Source: Pseudaquabacterium pictum | Lineage (GTDB): Bacteria; Pseudomonadota; Gammaproteobacteria; Burkholderiales; Burkholderiaceae_C | Assembly: GCF_005403045.1 (NCBI RefSeq) | Contig: NZ_BJCL01000003.1 | Location: 310,001 to 374,000, forward strand | DNA: 64,000 nt | Direction of reading: 5' to 3' | In this document: in pieces, positions 50,736 through 61,956 of the stretch | Layout of the letters: every line of letters starts with the position of its first letter | Numbering within the stretch: the stretch's first letter is position 1 | Notes under the pieces: model-generated | Database searches by the model: none | What the model was told of the DNA's origin: nothing | The model's input: the letters and a program-made list of their open reading frames with translations, nothing else | Translations under genes and position numbers: made by a program

Positions 50736-51893
50736 TCAGCCGAGCAGGCGCCGAAGCGCGGCGATCACCTCGCCTTGCTGGGCCTCGGTCAGCGTGGGGA
50801 ACATCGGCAGCGAGATGGCCTGCGCGTAGTAGGCCTCGGACGCCGGAAACTGCCCTGGCGCAAAGCCCAGGCGGCGGTAGTGCGGCTGGGTGTGCACCGG
50901 GATGTAGTGCACGTTGACGCCGATGCCCGCGGCGCGCAGGCCGTCGAACAGCTGGCGGCGCGTCAGCGGGCTGCGCGCCGGATCCACCTGGATCGGGTAC
51001 AGGTGCAGGGCCGAGTGCGCATCCGGGCTCTGCCAGGGCGTGGTGAGCGGCAGGCTGGCCAGTTCGGCGTCGTAGCGGCGGGCGATCTGGTGGCGGCGCG
51101 CCACCGAAGCCTCCAGCTGCGACAACTGCGAGAAGCCCAGCGCCGCCTGCAGGTCGGTCAGCCGGTAGTTCAGGCCCAGTTCCACCTGCTCGTAGACCCA
51201 GGGGCCTTCAGGTTCGCCCTCCATCACCGCCGGGTCGCGGGTGATGCCGTGGCTGCGCAGGCGCTCCAGCCGCGCAGCCATGGCCGGGTCGTTGGTCATC
51301 ACCATGCCGCCCTCGGCGGTGGTGATGATCTTCACCGGATGGAAGCTGAAGACGGTGAGGTCGCTGAACCGGCCGTTGCCCACCGGCTGGCCCAGGTAGC
51401 TGCCGCCCACCGCGTGCGAGGCATCCTCGATGATGCGGAAGCCGTGGCGTTGGCCCAGTGCATGGATGCCCTGCATGTCGCAGCTCTGGCCGGCAAAGTG
51501 CACCGGCACCACCACCTTCGGCAGCGTGCCGCTGGCGGCGGCGGCCTCCAGCTTGGCGGCCAGCGCTGGCACGCTCATGTTGAGCGACAGCGGGTCGATG
51601 TCGACGAAATCGACCGTGGCGCCGCAGTACAGGCCGCAGTTGGCCGACGCGACGAAGGTGTTGGGGCTGGTCCACAGCCGGTCGCCCGGGCCCAGGTCGA
51701 GTGCCAGGCAGGCGATGTGCAGGCCCGCGGTGGCATTGCTGACGGCCACGCCGAATTGGGCGCCCACGCGCGCGGCCAGCGCCTGCTCGAAGCGCGGGAT
51801 GGCCGGGCCCTGGGTGATCCAGTCGCTGCGCAGCGCGGCCAGCACCGCGGCTTCATCGTCGGCGGTGATGTGCTGGCGGCCGTAGGGAATCAT
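50736..51893 (-). CDS. pseC: UDP-4-amino-4,6-dideoxy-N-acetyl-beta-L-altrosamine transaminase
   Basis: A 385-residue DegT/DnrJ/EryC1/StrS-type PLP aminotransferase. MIPYGRQHITADDEAAVLAAL is typical of PseC. The PLP Lys is in FSFHPVKIITTAEGG (about residue 183), and the cofactor-binding segment is SNATAGLHIACLAL. It converts the PseB product with glutamate. The start ATG 51893 shares one base with the pseB stop (TGATG), showing tight coupling. Confidence 0.95.
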   Translation of the reverse strand: MIPYGRQHITADDEAAVLAALRSDWITQGPAIPRFEQALAARVGAQFGVAVSNATAGLHIACLALDLGPGDRLWTSPNTFVASANCGLYCGATVDFVDIDPLSLNMSVPALAAKLEAAAASGTLPKVVVPVHFAGQSCDMQGIHALGQRHGFRIIEDASHAVGGSYLGQPVGNGRFSDLTVFSFHPVKIITTAEGGMVMTNDPAMAARLERLRSHGITRDPAVMEGEPEGPWVYEQVELGLNYRLTDLQAALGFSQLSQLEASVARRHQIARRYDAELASLPLTTPWQSPDAHSALHLYPIQVDPARSPLTRRQLFDGLRAAGIGVNVHYIPVHTQPHYRRLGFAPGQFPASEAYYAQAISLPMFPTLTEAQQGEVIAALRRLLG

Positions 51894-52891
51894 CAGATCG
51901 CTCCGATCTTGGCTTCGTTGGCGGCGATCCATGCACGCAACTGCTCGATGCTCATCCACTCGGGGTTGGTGTTGCTGGCGTACTCGAAGCCTTCGGGCAC
52001 CTTGACGCCATTCTTGATGCGCTCGGTGGAAGTGTCCCAGTTGTGGATGGCCGGCAGGATCTTGAAATGCTGGTCGTATTCATAGGTGTAGTACGAATCC
52101 TCCGGCCCGATCATCTGCTCGTGCAGCTTCTCGCCGGGGCGGATGCCCACCACCTTCTGCGCTGCCTCGGGCGCCACGGCGGTGGCCAGATCGGTCATCT
52201 TCATCGACGGGATCTTCTTCACATAGACCTCGCCGCCGACCATGTCCTCGAAGGCATGCCAGACCAGCTCCACGCCCTGTTCCAGGCTGATCATGAAGCG
52301 GGTCATGCGCGGGTCGGTGATCGGCAGCTCGCCGCTGGCGCGCACCTGCATGAAGAACGGGATCACCGAGCCACGCGAGCCCATCACGTTGCCGTAGCGC
52401 ACCACGGCGAAGCGGGTGTCGTGGCCGCCGGCGTAGGAGTTGCCGGCGACGAACAGCTTGTCCGATGCCAGCTTGGTGGCACCGTACAGGTTGACCGGGC
52501 TGCTGGCCTTGTCGGTCGACAGCGCCACCACCCGCTGGATGCCCTTGTCGATGCAGGCGTCGATCAGGTTCATCGCGCCCAGCACATTGGTCTTGACGCA
52601 CTCGAAGGGGTTGTACTCGGCGGTGGGCACGATCTTGGTGGCCGCGGCATGCACCACATGGTCGACGCCGTCGAGCGCGCGGTACAGGCGGTCGCGGTCG
52701 CGCACGTCGCCGATGAAGAAGCGCACCCGCTTGTCGCCCTGGAACTTCTTGGCCATCTCCCACTGCTTCATCTCGTCGCGCGAGTAGATGATCAGCTTCT
52801 TCGGGTTGAAGCGCGCCAGCGTCATCGGCACGAAGGTGTGGCCGAACGAGCCGGTGCCGCCGGTGATCAGGATGGTCTTGTTGTGCAGCAT
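51893..52891 (-). CDS. pseB: UDP-N-acetylglucosamine 4,6-dehydratase (inverting)
   Basis: A 332-residue extended SDR enzyme. The Rossmann motif is ILITGGTGSFGHTF. YSRDEMKQWEMAKKF, STDKASSPVNLYGATKLASDK (catalytic Asp, Lys, Tyr; read in parts) and RYGNVMGSRGSVIP are diagnostic for the PseB/FlaA1 group, which does 4,6-dehydration with C5 inversion and commits UDP-GlcNAc to pseudaminic acid. The start ATG 52891 lies 2 bases after the lapB stop, so the pse genes seem to be transcribed with lapA-lapB. Confidence 0.95.
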   Translation of the reverse strand: MLHNKTILITGGTGSFGHTFVPMTLARFNPKKLIIYSRDEMKQWEMAKKFQGDKRVRFFIGDVRDRDRLYRALDGVDHVVHAAATKIVPTAEYNPFECVKTNVLGAMNLIDACIDKGIQRVVALSTDKASSPVNLYGATKLASDKLFVAGNSYAGGHDTRFAVVRYGNVMGSRGSVIPFFMQVRASGELPITDPRMTRFMISLEQGVELVWHAFEDMVGGEVYVKKIPSMKMTDLATAVAPEAAQKVVGIRPGEKLHEQMIGPEDSYYTYEYDQHFKILPAIHNWDTSTERIKNGVKVPEGFEYASNTNPEWMSIEQLRAWIAANEAKIGAI

Positions 52892-52893
52892 GC

Positions 52894-54054
52894 TCAATCT
52901 TCCTCGATGTGCCGGGGCGGAAAGGTGTCCCAGCCCAGGCAGCCTGGGCATTGCCAGAAATGGCGCTGGGCCTCGAAGCCGCAGGCCGCGCAGCGGTAGC
53001 GCTGGCCGGCGCGGGCAGCGCGGGCCACCGCATCGCGCACGCTTTGGCGGGCGCTGTCGGGCCAGTCGGCGCGAGGGGTGTCCAGCAGTTCCAGCGCGGC
53101 CGACAGGCTGGGCTGGTCGCGCAGCAGGTCCATCAGCCAGGGTGAGGTGCCGGGGCGGGTGCCGTCCAGCGTGGCCAGGGCGCGCAGCAGGTCGATGCCC
53201 GGCGCCTGGCGGAACAGCGCGGTCAGCGCCGCGCGCGCGGCATCGGCCTGGCCGGCGGCCTGGGCGCAGGCCACGTACTCGCCGGCCAGGCGGCCGAAGG
53301 CCTCGGGGTTGCGCTGGCGCAGGCCGTCCCACACCACCAGGGCCGCGGCGTGATCACCGGCCTTGGCCAGGCGCTGGGCGCGCTGCACGGCCGGCCGGGC
53401 GGCCTGCGGCGCCAGGGCCTGGGCCTTGTCGAGCAGGGTGGTGGCGGTGGCGCTGTCACCCTTGGCATCGGCCTCCCGCGCCAACTCGCACTGGTAGTGC
53501 GCCAGGCGGTGGCTGAACGAGCCGGTGCCGGCTTTTTCCAACTGCGCGGCCACCTCGGCGGCGGCATGCCAGTCGCGTGAGCGCTCGGCCAGCGACAGCA
53601 GGGCCAGCCGGGCCTCGGTCTCGAAGGGCGTGCCCATCAGCGCCCGGAAGGCGGCCTCGGCGCGGTCGAACAGGCCGGCTTTCATGAAATCCTGCGCCAG
53701 CGCATGCTGGGCGCGCTCGCGGTCGCCAGGGCTCAGGTCGGCGCGCTGCAACAGGTGCTCATGCACCCGCACGGCACGCTCGAACTCGCCGCGGCGGCGG
53801 AACAGGTTGCCCAGGGCGAAGTGCAGCTCGCTGGTGTCGGGGTCGTGCTGCACCGCCTCGATGAAGGCATCGATGGCCTTGTCGGTCTGCTCGTTGAGCA
53901 GCAGGTTCAGGCCCTTGAAGTAGGCCTTGGGTGCCTGCCGGTCGCTGCGTCGCCATTGGCGCAGGTCGAAGCGCGAGGCCGCCCATCCCAGCAGGAAGGC
54001 GGCAGGCAGCGCCACCAGCAGGGCCAGCAGCAGCCCGGGTGTGTCGAGCTCCAT
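52894..54054 (-). CDS. lapB: Lipopolysaccharide assembly protein LapB (YciM)
   Basis: A 386-residue inner-membrane protein: one N-terminal helix (LLLALLVALPAAFLLGWAAS), about nine TPR units, and a C-terminal rubredoxin-like zinc ribbon (YRCAACGFEAQRHFWQCPGCLGW). In E. coli LapB controls LpxC degradation and couples LPS synthesis and transport. The gene lies 3 bases after lapA. In many Burkholderiales it is followed by heptose or LPS-core genes; here pse genes follow. Confidence 0.95.
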   Translation of the reverse strand: MELDTPGLLLALLVALPAAFLLGWAASRFDLRQWRRSDRQAPKAYFKGLNLLLNEQTDKAIDAFIEAVQHDPDTSELHFALGNLFRRRGEFERAVRVHEHLLQRADLSPGDRERAQHALAQDFMKAGLFDRAEAAFRALMGTPFETEARLALLSLAERSRDWHAAAEVAAQLEKAGTGSFSHRLAHYQCELAREADAKGDSATATTLLDKAQALAPQAARPAVQRAQRLAKAGDHAAALVVWDGLRQRNPEAFGRLAGEYVACAQAAGQADAARAALTALFRQAPGIDLLRALATLDGTRPGTSPWLMDLLRDQPSLSAALELLDTPRADWPDSARQSVRDAVARAARAGQRYRCAACGFEAQRHFWQCPGCLGWDTFPPRHIEED

Positions 54055-54057
54055 CGC

Positions 54058-54378
54058 TTACAGACCTTCCCGCGGCGGGTGCTCGGGGCCGAACTCGCTG
54101 GGCGCCTGGGTCACCGTGTCGGGTGCGGTGCGCTGCGGCGGCGGTGGTGGCGGGGCATGGCGGCGGGCCACGCGGCGGTGCCGCCACCAGGCTGGCACCA
54201 TGGCCAGCACGCCCACCGCAGCACCGCCGGCAAAGGCCGCCAGCACCACGATGACCATCGGCGCCGTCCACTGCGCGCCGAAGAACCAGTGCACCACCAC
54301 GGGCTGCTCGTTGTTCAGCGCAAAGGCGAACAGCGTGAAGAAGATGAAGAGCCGGAAGGCCCAGAGGAAGACGCGCAT
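54058..54378 (-). CDS. lapA: LapA domain-containing protein (YciS-like)
   Basis: A 106-residue protein with two membrane helices: FRLFIFFTLFAFALNNEQPVVVHWFFG (read in parts) and VIVVLAAFAGGAAVGVLAMVP, then a basic and proline-rich cytoplasmic tail. The helix, NxxPV and helix layout is the LapA/DUF1049 pattern. LapA and LapB act together in LPS assembly control. TAGAAT (54393-54388) lies 9 bases before the ATG and, being downstream of the ihfB terminator, may be the promoter of the lapAB-pse unit. Confidence 0.9.
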   Translation of the reverse strand: MRVFLWAFRLFIFFTLFAFALNNEQPVVVHWFFGAQWTAPMVIVVLAAFAGGAAVGVLAMVPAWWRHRRVARRHAPPPPPPQRTAPDTVTQAPSEFGPEHPPREGL

Positions 54379-54387
54379 CGAGCGCCC

Positions 54388-54393
54388 ATTCTA
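54388..54393 (-). promoter_or_regulatory. Candidate -10 (TAGAAT) for lapA-lapB-pse
   Basis: It lies 9 bases before the lapA ATG and after the ihfB terminator. No clear -35. If used, the leader is only a few bases long. Confidence 0.4.
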
Positions 54394-54434
54394 AGGAGGC
54401 CGGCGCGGCCAGCCGCCTGCCAGGGGCGGCCATG

Positions 54435-54456
54435 AAAAAGGGCCCTGGCGGGCCCT
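54435..54456 (-). terminator. Rho-independent terminator downstream of ihfB
   Basis: On the minus strand AGGGCCC, loop GCCA, GGGCCCT is followed by a run of T (54439-54435). It has a strong 7-bp GC stem and U-tract. It separates the rpsA-ihfB transcript from lapA-lapB-pse. Confidence 0.85.
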
Positions 54457-54476
54457 GGTGGTGCTGATGCGGCGGA

Positions 54477-54788
54477 TCAGGCCGCCGGCGGCTCGTCATG
54501 CACCGGCAGACGTTCGTCCACCGATTCACGCAGCGCCTTGCCGGGCTTGAAATGCGGCACCAGCTTCTCGGGGATGGTGACCTTCTCGCCGCTGCGGGGA
54601 TTGCGCCCCAGCCGCGGCGGCCGCCGGTTGATCGAGAAGCTGCCGAAGCCACGGATCTCGATGCGGTGGCCACGCGCCAGGGCGTCGCTCATCGCATCGA
54701 GGATGGTCTTGACCGCGAACTCTGTGTCGCGCTGCGTCAGCTGGGTGAAGCGTTCGGCCAGCTTGTTGACGAGGTCACTGCGGGTCAT
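54477..54788 (-). CDS. ihfB: Integration host factor subunit beta
   Basis: A 103-residue HU/IHF-family DNA-bending protein. [39 protein letters not shown] (read in parts) and the DNA-wrapping arm fit IHF beta rather than HU. It follows rpsA, as in most proteobacteria, with 78 bases and a large hairpin between. The acidic C-terminal extension [13 protein letters not shown] is common in the order. Confidence 0.97.
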   Translation of the reverse strand: MTRSDLVNKLAERFTQLTQRDTEFAVKTILDAMSDALARGHRIEIRGFGSFSINRRPPRLGRNPRSGEKVTIPEKLVPHFKPGKALRESVDERLPVHDEPPAA

Positions 54789-54831
54789 GAAGTCTTGGTA
54801 GGGCCGCCGACTGGATCAGAGCTTGTCTCCA

Positions 54832-54865
54832 TGGAGCCCCGGCGCCAGGCGCCGGGGAGGCTCCA
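54832..54865 (-). other. Long hairpin between rpsA and ihfB
   Basis: GGAGCC and GGCTCC form the outer arms (54833-54838, 54859-54864), and CCCCGGCG and CGCCGGGG the inner arms, with a small bulge. It lacks a U-tract, so it may attenuate or process the rpsA transcript rather than end it. Confidence 0.55.
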
Positions 54866-54866
54866 C

Positions 54867-56594
<1,728 letters not shown>

Positions 56595-56738
56595 TGATGG
56601 ATGTCCTTGGTGCCGGCGGAAGCCAAGTGAAGGAGTGGAGCCGGCGGGATGTGCAACAGGGCGTTGCGGTTGGGTTGAACACACCAGTTGTCCCCAGAGG
56701 GCCTGACGGCCACGGCGGGAGGGACAACCAGCACCGAC

Positions 56739-56785
56739 GCGGGCCTTGCGGCCCGCACTTGCGAGTTGCCGGCCTTGCGGCCGGC
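56739..56785 (-). promoter_or_regulatory. Twin hairpins with GCAA tetraloops in the rpsA leader
   Basis: GCGGGCC-GCAA-GGCCCGC (56756-56739 on the minus strand) and GCCGGCC-GCAA-GGCCGGC (56785-56768) are both perfect 7-bp stems with GNRA loops, 11 bases apart. They lie between the cmk stop and rpsA. Confidence 0.65.
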
Positions 56786-56795
56786 GCTTGTTGTT

Positions 56796-58850
56796 TCAGG
56801 CGCTGCGGGGCACCACCTGGAACGGCTGCCGTTGTGCCCACCAATCCAGCACCTGATCCACCGATTGATCGATGGTCTGGCCGGAGTTGTCGAGCAGCAG
56901 GGCATCGTCGGCAGGCTTCAGCGGGGCGACGGCGCGGTTGCGGTCCCGTTCATCCCGCGCTTCCAAGTCTGCGCGAAGGTCGGCGAGTGTAGCCGGAATT
57001 CCCTTTGAAATCAATTGCTTATACCGGCGCTCGGCGCGCATGGCCGGGCTGGCCGTCAGGAACACCTTCAGCGGCGCCCCGGGGAAGATCACCGTGCCCA
57101 TGTCGCGGCCGTCGCACACCAGGCCGGGCAGGCGCCGGAAACCCAGTTGCAGTGCCTGCAATGCGCCGCGCACGGCGGGGTGGGCGGAGATGCGCGAGGC
57201 CATGCTGCCCACCGCCTCCTGGCGCAACGCGGTGGCCACGTCCTCGCCGTCGAGCAGCACCGCCTCGCCATCGAAGCGCAGGTTCAGCGCCGAGGCCACG
57301 CGGGCGACACCGGCCTCGTCGTCGGCGGCCACGCCCTGGCGCTGGGCCGCCAGCGCGGTGGCGCGGTACAGCAGGCCCGAATCCAGCTGGTGCCAGCCCA
57401 GCCGCTGCGCCACGCTGGAGGCCAGCGTGCCCTTGCCCGAGGCGGTGGGCCCGTCGATGGTGATCACCGGGATGTCGGCCTCGGCCGCCTGGGCCACGCT
57501 GAACAGCACCGGGAAGTAGTCGGGGAAGGTCTTGGCCACGCAGTGGGGATCGAGGATGCGCACCGGCACCTCGGTGCCCGGCGTGGCCACCAGCGGGTTG
57601 AAGGCCGCCAGCGACAGGCACATCGCGATGCGGTGGTCGTCGTAGGTGTGGATCACGCCGGGCTGCCAGGCGCCGGGCGCCGGCGCGGTGACCTCGATGA
57701 AATCGGCGCCCTCGGTGACCACGGCGCCCAGCTTGCGCAACTCCGCCGCCATGGCGGCGATGCGGTCGGTCTCCTTCACCCGCCAGCTGGCGATGTTGGT
57801 CAGCCGGGTGGTGCCTTCGGCGTACAGCGCCATCACCGCCAGCGTCATCGCCGCATCGGGGATGTGGTTGCAGTCCAGCGTGATGGCGCGCAGCGGCCAG
57901 GCGCCGCGGCGCACCGTCAGGCGGCCGGGGCTGCCCTGCACATCGGCGCCCATGGCCTGCGCCGCCTCGACGAAGCGGATGTCGCCCTGGATCGCGTCCA
58001 GGCCCAGGCCTTCGATCACCAGCGGTTCGGTGGTGGCCGCCGTCCCTGCTGCAATGGCGCCCAGCGCGATGAAGTACGAGGCCGACGAGGCATCGGCCTC
58101 GACATGGAGCTCACCGGGTGTGCGGTAGGCGCTGCCGCCCGGGATGGTGAAGCGCGCGAAGCCCTCGCGCTGCACCGTGATGCCGAAGCGCGCCAGCAGG
58201 TTCAGCGTGATCTCGACGTAGGGCTTGCTGATCAGTTCGCCATCGACGGCGATCACCACCGGGCCGGCGGCTGACGCCAGCGGCAACGCCAGCAGCAGGG
58301 CAGTGAGGAACTGGCTGGACACATCGCCGCGCACGCGGATCTCGCGCTGGGTCTGCAGCGTGCCGCCCGCCGTCCCGTGCACCGCCAGCGGTGGGTAGCC
58401 GGGCGCGCCCAGGTCGTCGACACCGCAGCCCAGCTGGCGCAGCGCGTCGACCAGGTCGCCGATCGGACGCTCATGCATGCGCGGCACGCCGTGCAGCGTG
58501 AAGCGGCCGCCCTGCAGCGCGGCCAGCACCGCCAGTGCGGCGGTCAGCGGGCGCATCGCCGTGCCGGCATTGCCCAGGAACAGCGCAGCCTCGTGCACCC
58601 GCAGCTGCCCGCCCAGGCCGGTGACGGCCAGGGCGCCGTCGGCATGGCGCTCCAGGGTGCAGCCCAGGGCCCGCAGCGCGTCCAGCATCACCCGGGTGTC
58701 GTCGCTGTCGAGCAGGTCCCGCACGACGGTGGTGCCGGCACTCAGGCCGGCCAGCAGCAGCACGCGGTTGGAGATGCTCTTGCTGCCGGGCAGGCGCACG
58801 CTGCCGGCCGCGCCACGCAGCGGTGGCAGATCGATGTGGGTCAGGGTCAT
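56796..58850 (-). CDS. aroA-cmk: Bifunctional EPSP synthase / cytidylate kinase (AroA-Cmk fusion)
   Basis: A 684-residue fusion. Residues 1 to about 450 are 5-enolpyruvylshikimate-3-phosphate synthase ([67 protein letters not shown]). Residues about 455-684 are cytidylate kinase ([48 protein letters not shown]). Both parts look complete. EPSP synthase is step six of the shikimate pathway; Cmk phosphorylates CMP/dCMP. The start ATG 58850 overlaps the tyrA stop by four bases (ATGA). Some Burkholderiales share this fusion. Confidence 0.96.
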   Translation of the reverse strand: MTLTHIDLPPLRGAAGSVRLPGSKSISNRVLLLAGLSAGTTVVRDLLDSDDTRVMLDALRALGCTLERHADGALAVTGLGGQLRVHEAALFLGNAGTAMRPLTAALAVLAALQGGRFTLHGVPRMHERPIGDLVDALRQLGCGVDDLGAPGYPPLAVHGTAGGTLQTQREIRVRGDVSSQFLTALLLALPLASAAGPVVIAVDGELISKPYVEITLNLLARFGITVQREGFARFTIPGGSAYRTPGELHVEADASSASYFIALGAIAAGTAATTEPLVIEGLGLDAIQGDIRFVEAAQAMGADVQGSPGRLTVRRGAWPLRAITLDCNHIPDAAMTLAVMALYAEGTTRLTNIASWRVKETDRIAAMAAELRKLGAVVTEGADFIEVTAPAPGAWQPGVIHTYDDHRIAMCLSLAAFNPLVATPGTEVPVRILDPHCVAKTFPDYFPVLFSVAQAAEADIPVITIDGPTASGKGTLASSVAQRLGWHQLDSGLLYRATALAAQRQGVAADDEAGVARVASALNLRFDGEAVLLDGEDVATALRQEAVGSMASRISAHPAVRGALQALQLGFRRLPGLVCDGRDMGTVIFPGAPLKVFLTASPAMRAERRYKQLISKGIPATLADLRADLEARDERDRNRAVAPLKPADDALLLDNSGQTIDQSVDQVLDWWAQRQPFQVVPRSA

Positions 58851-59722
58851 TTCTTGCCGGCGATCTGCCAGACGCCACGCGCCTCGCTGGCGCTGCGGAT
58901 CATGTCCTCCAGCGCCTGCGCGTTGCCGGCCAGCATGGCGTGCTCCAGCGCGTCCAGCGCGAAGCGGAAGCGCTGGCTCTGCTTCAGCACCTCTTCGCGG
59001 TTGGCCAGCAGGATGTCGCGCCACACCGCGGGGTCGCTGGCGGCGATGCGGGTGAAGTCGCGGAAGCCGGGGCCGGCCAGGGACAGGAAATCGCGCCCGG
59101 CCGGTTGGTTGGCGATGGCCGAGAAGCAGGCGAAGGCCAGCAGGTGCGGCAGGTGGCTGACGGCGGCGAACGCGGCGTCGTGGTTCTCCGGCGTCATGCG
59201 CAGCACCTGGGCGCCGATGGCCGTCCACACATCGGTGGCCTTCTGCAGCAGCTCGGGCTGGGTCTGGGCCAGCGGCGTCAGGATCACCTGGCGGCCGTTG
59301 TACAGCGTGGCATCGGCGTGGGCCACGCCGGATTGCTCGCTGCCGGCGATCGGGTGGGCAGGCACGAAGCTCGCAATCTGCTTGGGGTCGCGCAGCACCC
59401 GGCGGGCGGTGTCGACCACGTCGCGCTTGGTCGAGCCCACGTCCATCACCAGCATGCCGTCCTTGATGCCGGCGCGGATGGCACTGAAGGTGGCCTCGGT
59501 GGCTGCCACCGGCACCGAGATCAGCACCACGTCCGAACCGGCCACCGCCCGCAGCGCGGATTCAGCCGCGACGTCGATCACGCCCATGCGCTTGGCCAGC
59601 TCGGTGGTGGTGGGCGACTTGCTGTAGCCCACCACATGCTGCACCAGGCCGGCCCGCTTGAGCGCCAGCGCGAAGGAGCCGCCCATCAGGCCGCAGCCAA
59701 TGACGCCGAGTTGGTTGAACAT
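58847..59722 (-). CDS. tyrA: Prephenate dehydrogenase
   Basis: A 291-residue NAD(P)-dependent Tyr[22 protein letters not shown] nucleotide fold (read in parts), [32 protein letters not shown] and LPHLLAFA. It makes 4-hydroxyphenylpyruvate for tyrosine. The start ATG 59722 lies 8 bases after the pheA stop. In relatives a hisC-type aminotransferase often lies between pheA and tyrA; here it is absent. Confidence 0.95.
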   Translation of the reverse strand: MFNQLGVIGCGLMGGSFALALKRAGLVQHVVGYSKSPTTTELAKRMGVIDVAAESALRAVAGSDVVLISVPVAATEATFSAIRAGIKDGMLVMDVGSTKRDVVDTARRVLRDPKQIASFVPAHPIAGSEQSGVAHADATLYNGRQVILTPLAQTQPELLQKATDVWTAIGAQVLRMTPENHDAAFAAVSHLPHLLAFACFSAIANQPAGRDFLSLAGPGFRDFTRIAASDPAVWRDILLANREEVLKQSQRFRFALDALEHAMLAGNAQALEDMIRSASEARGVWQIAGKK

Positions 59723-59730
59723 GGCCGGGT

Positions 59731-60852
59731 TCAGTGCACGTCGATCGGGTAGGTGCCCAGCACCTTGAAGAAGGCGCAGGCCTCGCGCAGCGCGCGCAGG
59801 GCGGTGCCCACATGCGGCTCGTCGGGATGGCCTTCGATGTCGATGTAGAAGTAATACTCCCACTGGCCCGAGCGCGCCGGGCGCGACTCGAAGCGGGTCA
59901 TCGACACGCCATGCTCCTTCAGCGGCACCAGCAGGTCGTGCACCGCGCCGGGCTTGTTGTCGACGCTGACGATCAGGCTGGTGCAGTCATGGCCCGAGGG
60001 CTTGGGTGCCGGATGGCGGTCGGGGTGGGTGACGATGGCAAACCGCGTGCGGTTGTGGGCGTCGTCCTGGATCGCCGGGGCCAGCGTGTGCAGGCCGAAC
60101 TCGGCCGCAGCGCGCACGCTGGCGATCGCTGCCACGCCGGCATCCAGGCCGGCCAGGCGCGCGCCCTCGGCATTGCTGGACACCGGGCGGCGCTCCACAT
60201 CCGGCAGGTGGTGGCTCAGCCAGCCGTGGCACTGGGCCAGTGCCTGCGGATGGGCGCACACCGCGGTGATGCCGGCCAGGCTGTTGGTCTTGCGCAGCAG
60301 GTTGTGCCGCACGATCAGGCTGGTCTCGCCGATGATGAACAGCGGCGTGGTCAGGAACAGGTCCAGCGAGCGGGCCACCACGCCTTCGGTGCTGTTCTCC
60401 ACCGGCACCACGCCGAAATCGGCCGCGCCGGCGGTGGTGGTGCGGAACACCTCGTCGAAGCTGGCGCAGGGCACGCGGGCGATCGAGCTGCCGAAGTAGC
60501 CCAGCGCCGCTTCCTCGCTGAAGGTGCCGGCCGGGCCCAGGTAGGCCACGCGGGTGGGCGCCTCCAGCGCACGGCTGGCCGACATGATCTCGCGCCAGAT
60601 CGGCGCCACGCACTCGTCCTTCAGCGGCCCGGTGTTGATCGCCTTCAGGCCGTCGATCACCTGGGCCTCGCGCTCGGGGCGGAACACCGGCGAGCCTTCG
60701 TGCTTCTTCAGCTCGCCCACCTCCACCACCACCTGCATGCGGCGATTCAGCAGGGCCAGCAGTTCGCGGTCGAGCGCGTCGATGCGCTGGCGCAGCGCCA
60801 GCAGGGCAGGGTTGGCGTTGCTGTCTGCGGGCAGCTTGGGTTGGTCAGCCAT
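59731..60852 (-). CDS. pheA: Bifunctional chorismate mutase / prephenate dehydratase
   Basis: A 373-residue P-protein. An N-terminal AroQ chorismate mutase ([21 protein letters not shown]) is followed by the prephenate dehydratase ([34 protein letters not shown]) and a C-terminal ACT domain ([37 protein letters not shown] read in parts) for phenylalanine feedback. The start ATG 60852 overlaps the serC 3' end by 8 bases. Confidence 0.97.
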   Translation of the reverse strand: MADQPKLPADSNANPALLALRQRIDALDRELLALLNRRMQVVVEVGELKKHEGSPVFRPEREAQVIDGLKAINTGPLKDECVAPIWREIMSASRALEAPTRVAYLGPAGTFSEEAALGYFGSSIARVPCASFDEVFRTTTAGAADFGVVPVENSTEGVVARSLDLFLTTPLFIIGETSLIVRHNLLRKTNSLAGITAVCAHPQALAQCHGWLSHHLPDVERRPVSSNAEGARLAGLDAGVAAIASVRAAAEFGLHTLAPAIQDDAHNRTRFAIVTHPDRHPAPKPSGHDCTSLIVSVDNKPGAVHDLLVPLKEHGVSMTRFESRPARSGQWEYYFYIDIEGHPDEPHVGTALRALREACAFFKVLGTYPIDVH

Positions 60853-61933
60853 GGCGCTGGGCGAAGTCCTTGAGGTAGGCCACCAGGGCCTGCACGCCGT
60901 CCAGGGGCATGGCGTTGTAGATCGAGGCGCGCATGCCGCCGACGCTCTTGTGGCCCTTGAGCTGCAGCAGGCCGCGCTCCTTGGCGCCGGCCAGGAAGCT
61001 GTCGTTCAGGCGCTCGTCGTGCAGGAAGAACGGCACGTTCATGCGCGAGCGGCCCTCCGGCGCCACCCGGTTGCGGTAGAGGCCCGAGCGATCAAGGTAG
61101 CCGTACAGCAGCTCGGCCTTGGCGATGTTGCGCGCCTCCATCGCCGCCACGCCGCCCTGGGCCTTCAACCACTGGAACACCAGGCCGGCGATGTAGATCG
61201 CGTAGGTGGGCGGGGTGTTGAACATCGAGCCGTTGTCGGCCACGGTCTTGTAGTCGAAGGCGCTGGGGCACACCGGCAGCGCATGGCCGATCAGGTCCTC
61301 GCGCACGATCACCAGCGTCAGCCCGGCCGGGCCGATGTTCTTCTGCGCACCGGCAAAGGCCAGGCCCACACGCTGCCAGTCGATCGGCCGCGACAGGATG
61401 TGCGAGGAGCAGTCGATGACCAGCGGCGCGCTGCAGCCCAGCGCGGCCAGGTCGGGCAGCTGCTGGTATTCCACGCCGTGGATGGTCTCGTTGCTGCACA
61501 GGTGCACGTAGCGGGCGCCATCACGCAGCTGCCAGCTGGCCGGTGCCGGCAGGCTGGTGTGGCCATCGGTTTCGTTGCTGGCGGCCACCGCCACGTCGGC
61601 ATAGCGCCGTGCCTCGGCAGCCGACTTCTGCGACCAGGCGCCGCTGACCACCACGTCCACCTGGCCGCCGCGCGACAGGTTCAGCGGCACGATGGCGTTC
61701 TCGCCCAGTCCACCGCCCTGCATGAACAGGATGCGGAACTGCGCCGGCACGGCCAGCAGGCTGCGCAGGTCGGCCTCGGCCTGTTCATAGATGCTGATGA
61801 ACTCGCGGCCGCGGTGGCTCATCTCCATCACGCCCATGCCGCTGCCGTGCCAATCCAGCATCTCGGCGGCGGCCTGGGCCAGCACCGGCTCGGGCAGCAC
61901 CGCCGGGCCGGCGGAAAAGTTGTAGGGGCGCAT
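60845..61933 (-). CDS. serC: Phosphoserine aminotransferase
   Basis: A 362-residue PLP enzyme of serine and pyridoxine biosynthesis. [55 protein letters not shown] (PLP Lys) and [13 protein letters not shown] are diagnostic. The start ATG 61933 follows the DUF2059 gene by 23 bases. It belongs to the conserved gyrA-DUF2059-serC-pheA run. Confidence 0.97.
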   Translation of the reverse strand: MRPYNFSAGPAVLPEPVLAQAAAEMLDWHGSGMGVMEMSHRGREFISIYEQAEADLRSLLAVPAQFRILFMQGGGLGENAIVPLNLSRGGQVDVVVSGAWSQKSAAEARRYADVAVAASNETDGHTSLPAPASWQLRDGARYVHLCSNETIHGVEYQQLPDLAALGCSAPLVIDCSSHILSRPIDWQRVGLAFAGAQKNIGPAGLTLVIVREDLIGHALPVCPSAFDYKTVADNGSMFNTPPTYAIYIAGLVFQWLKAQGGVAAMEARNIAKAELLYGYLDRSGLYRNRVAPEGRSRMNVPFFLHDERLNDSFLAGAKERGLLQLKGHKSVGGMRASIYNAMPLDGVQALVAYLKDFAQRHG

Positions 61934-61956
61934 GCCCGGGGCTCCTGGCAGCAGGC

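Noticed and set aside
44193-54378. Horizontally acquired island with altered base composition
   Set aside because: The pse genes have the same high GC and codon style as flanking genes by eye. No integrase, tRNA or repeats border them, so recent transfer is not supported by this sequence.
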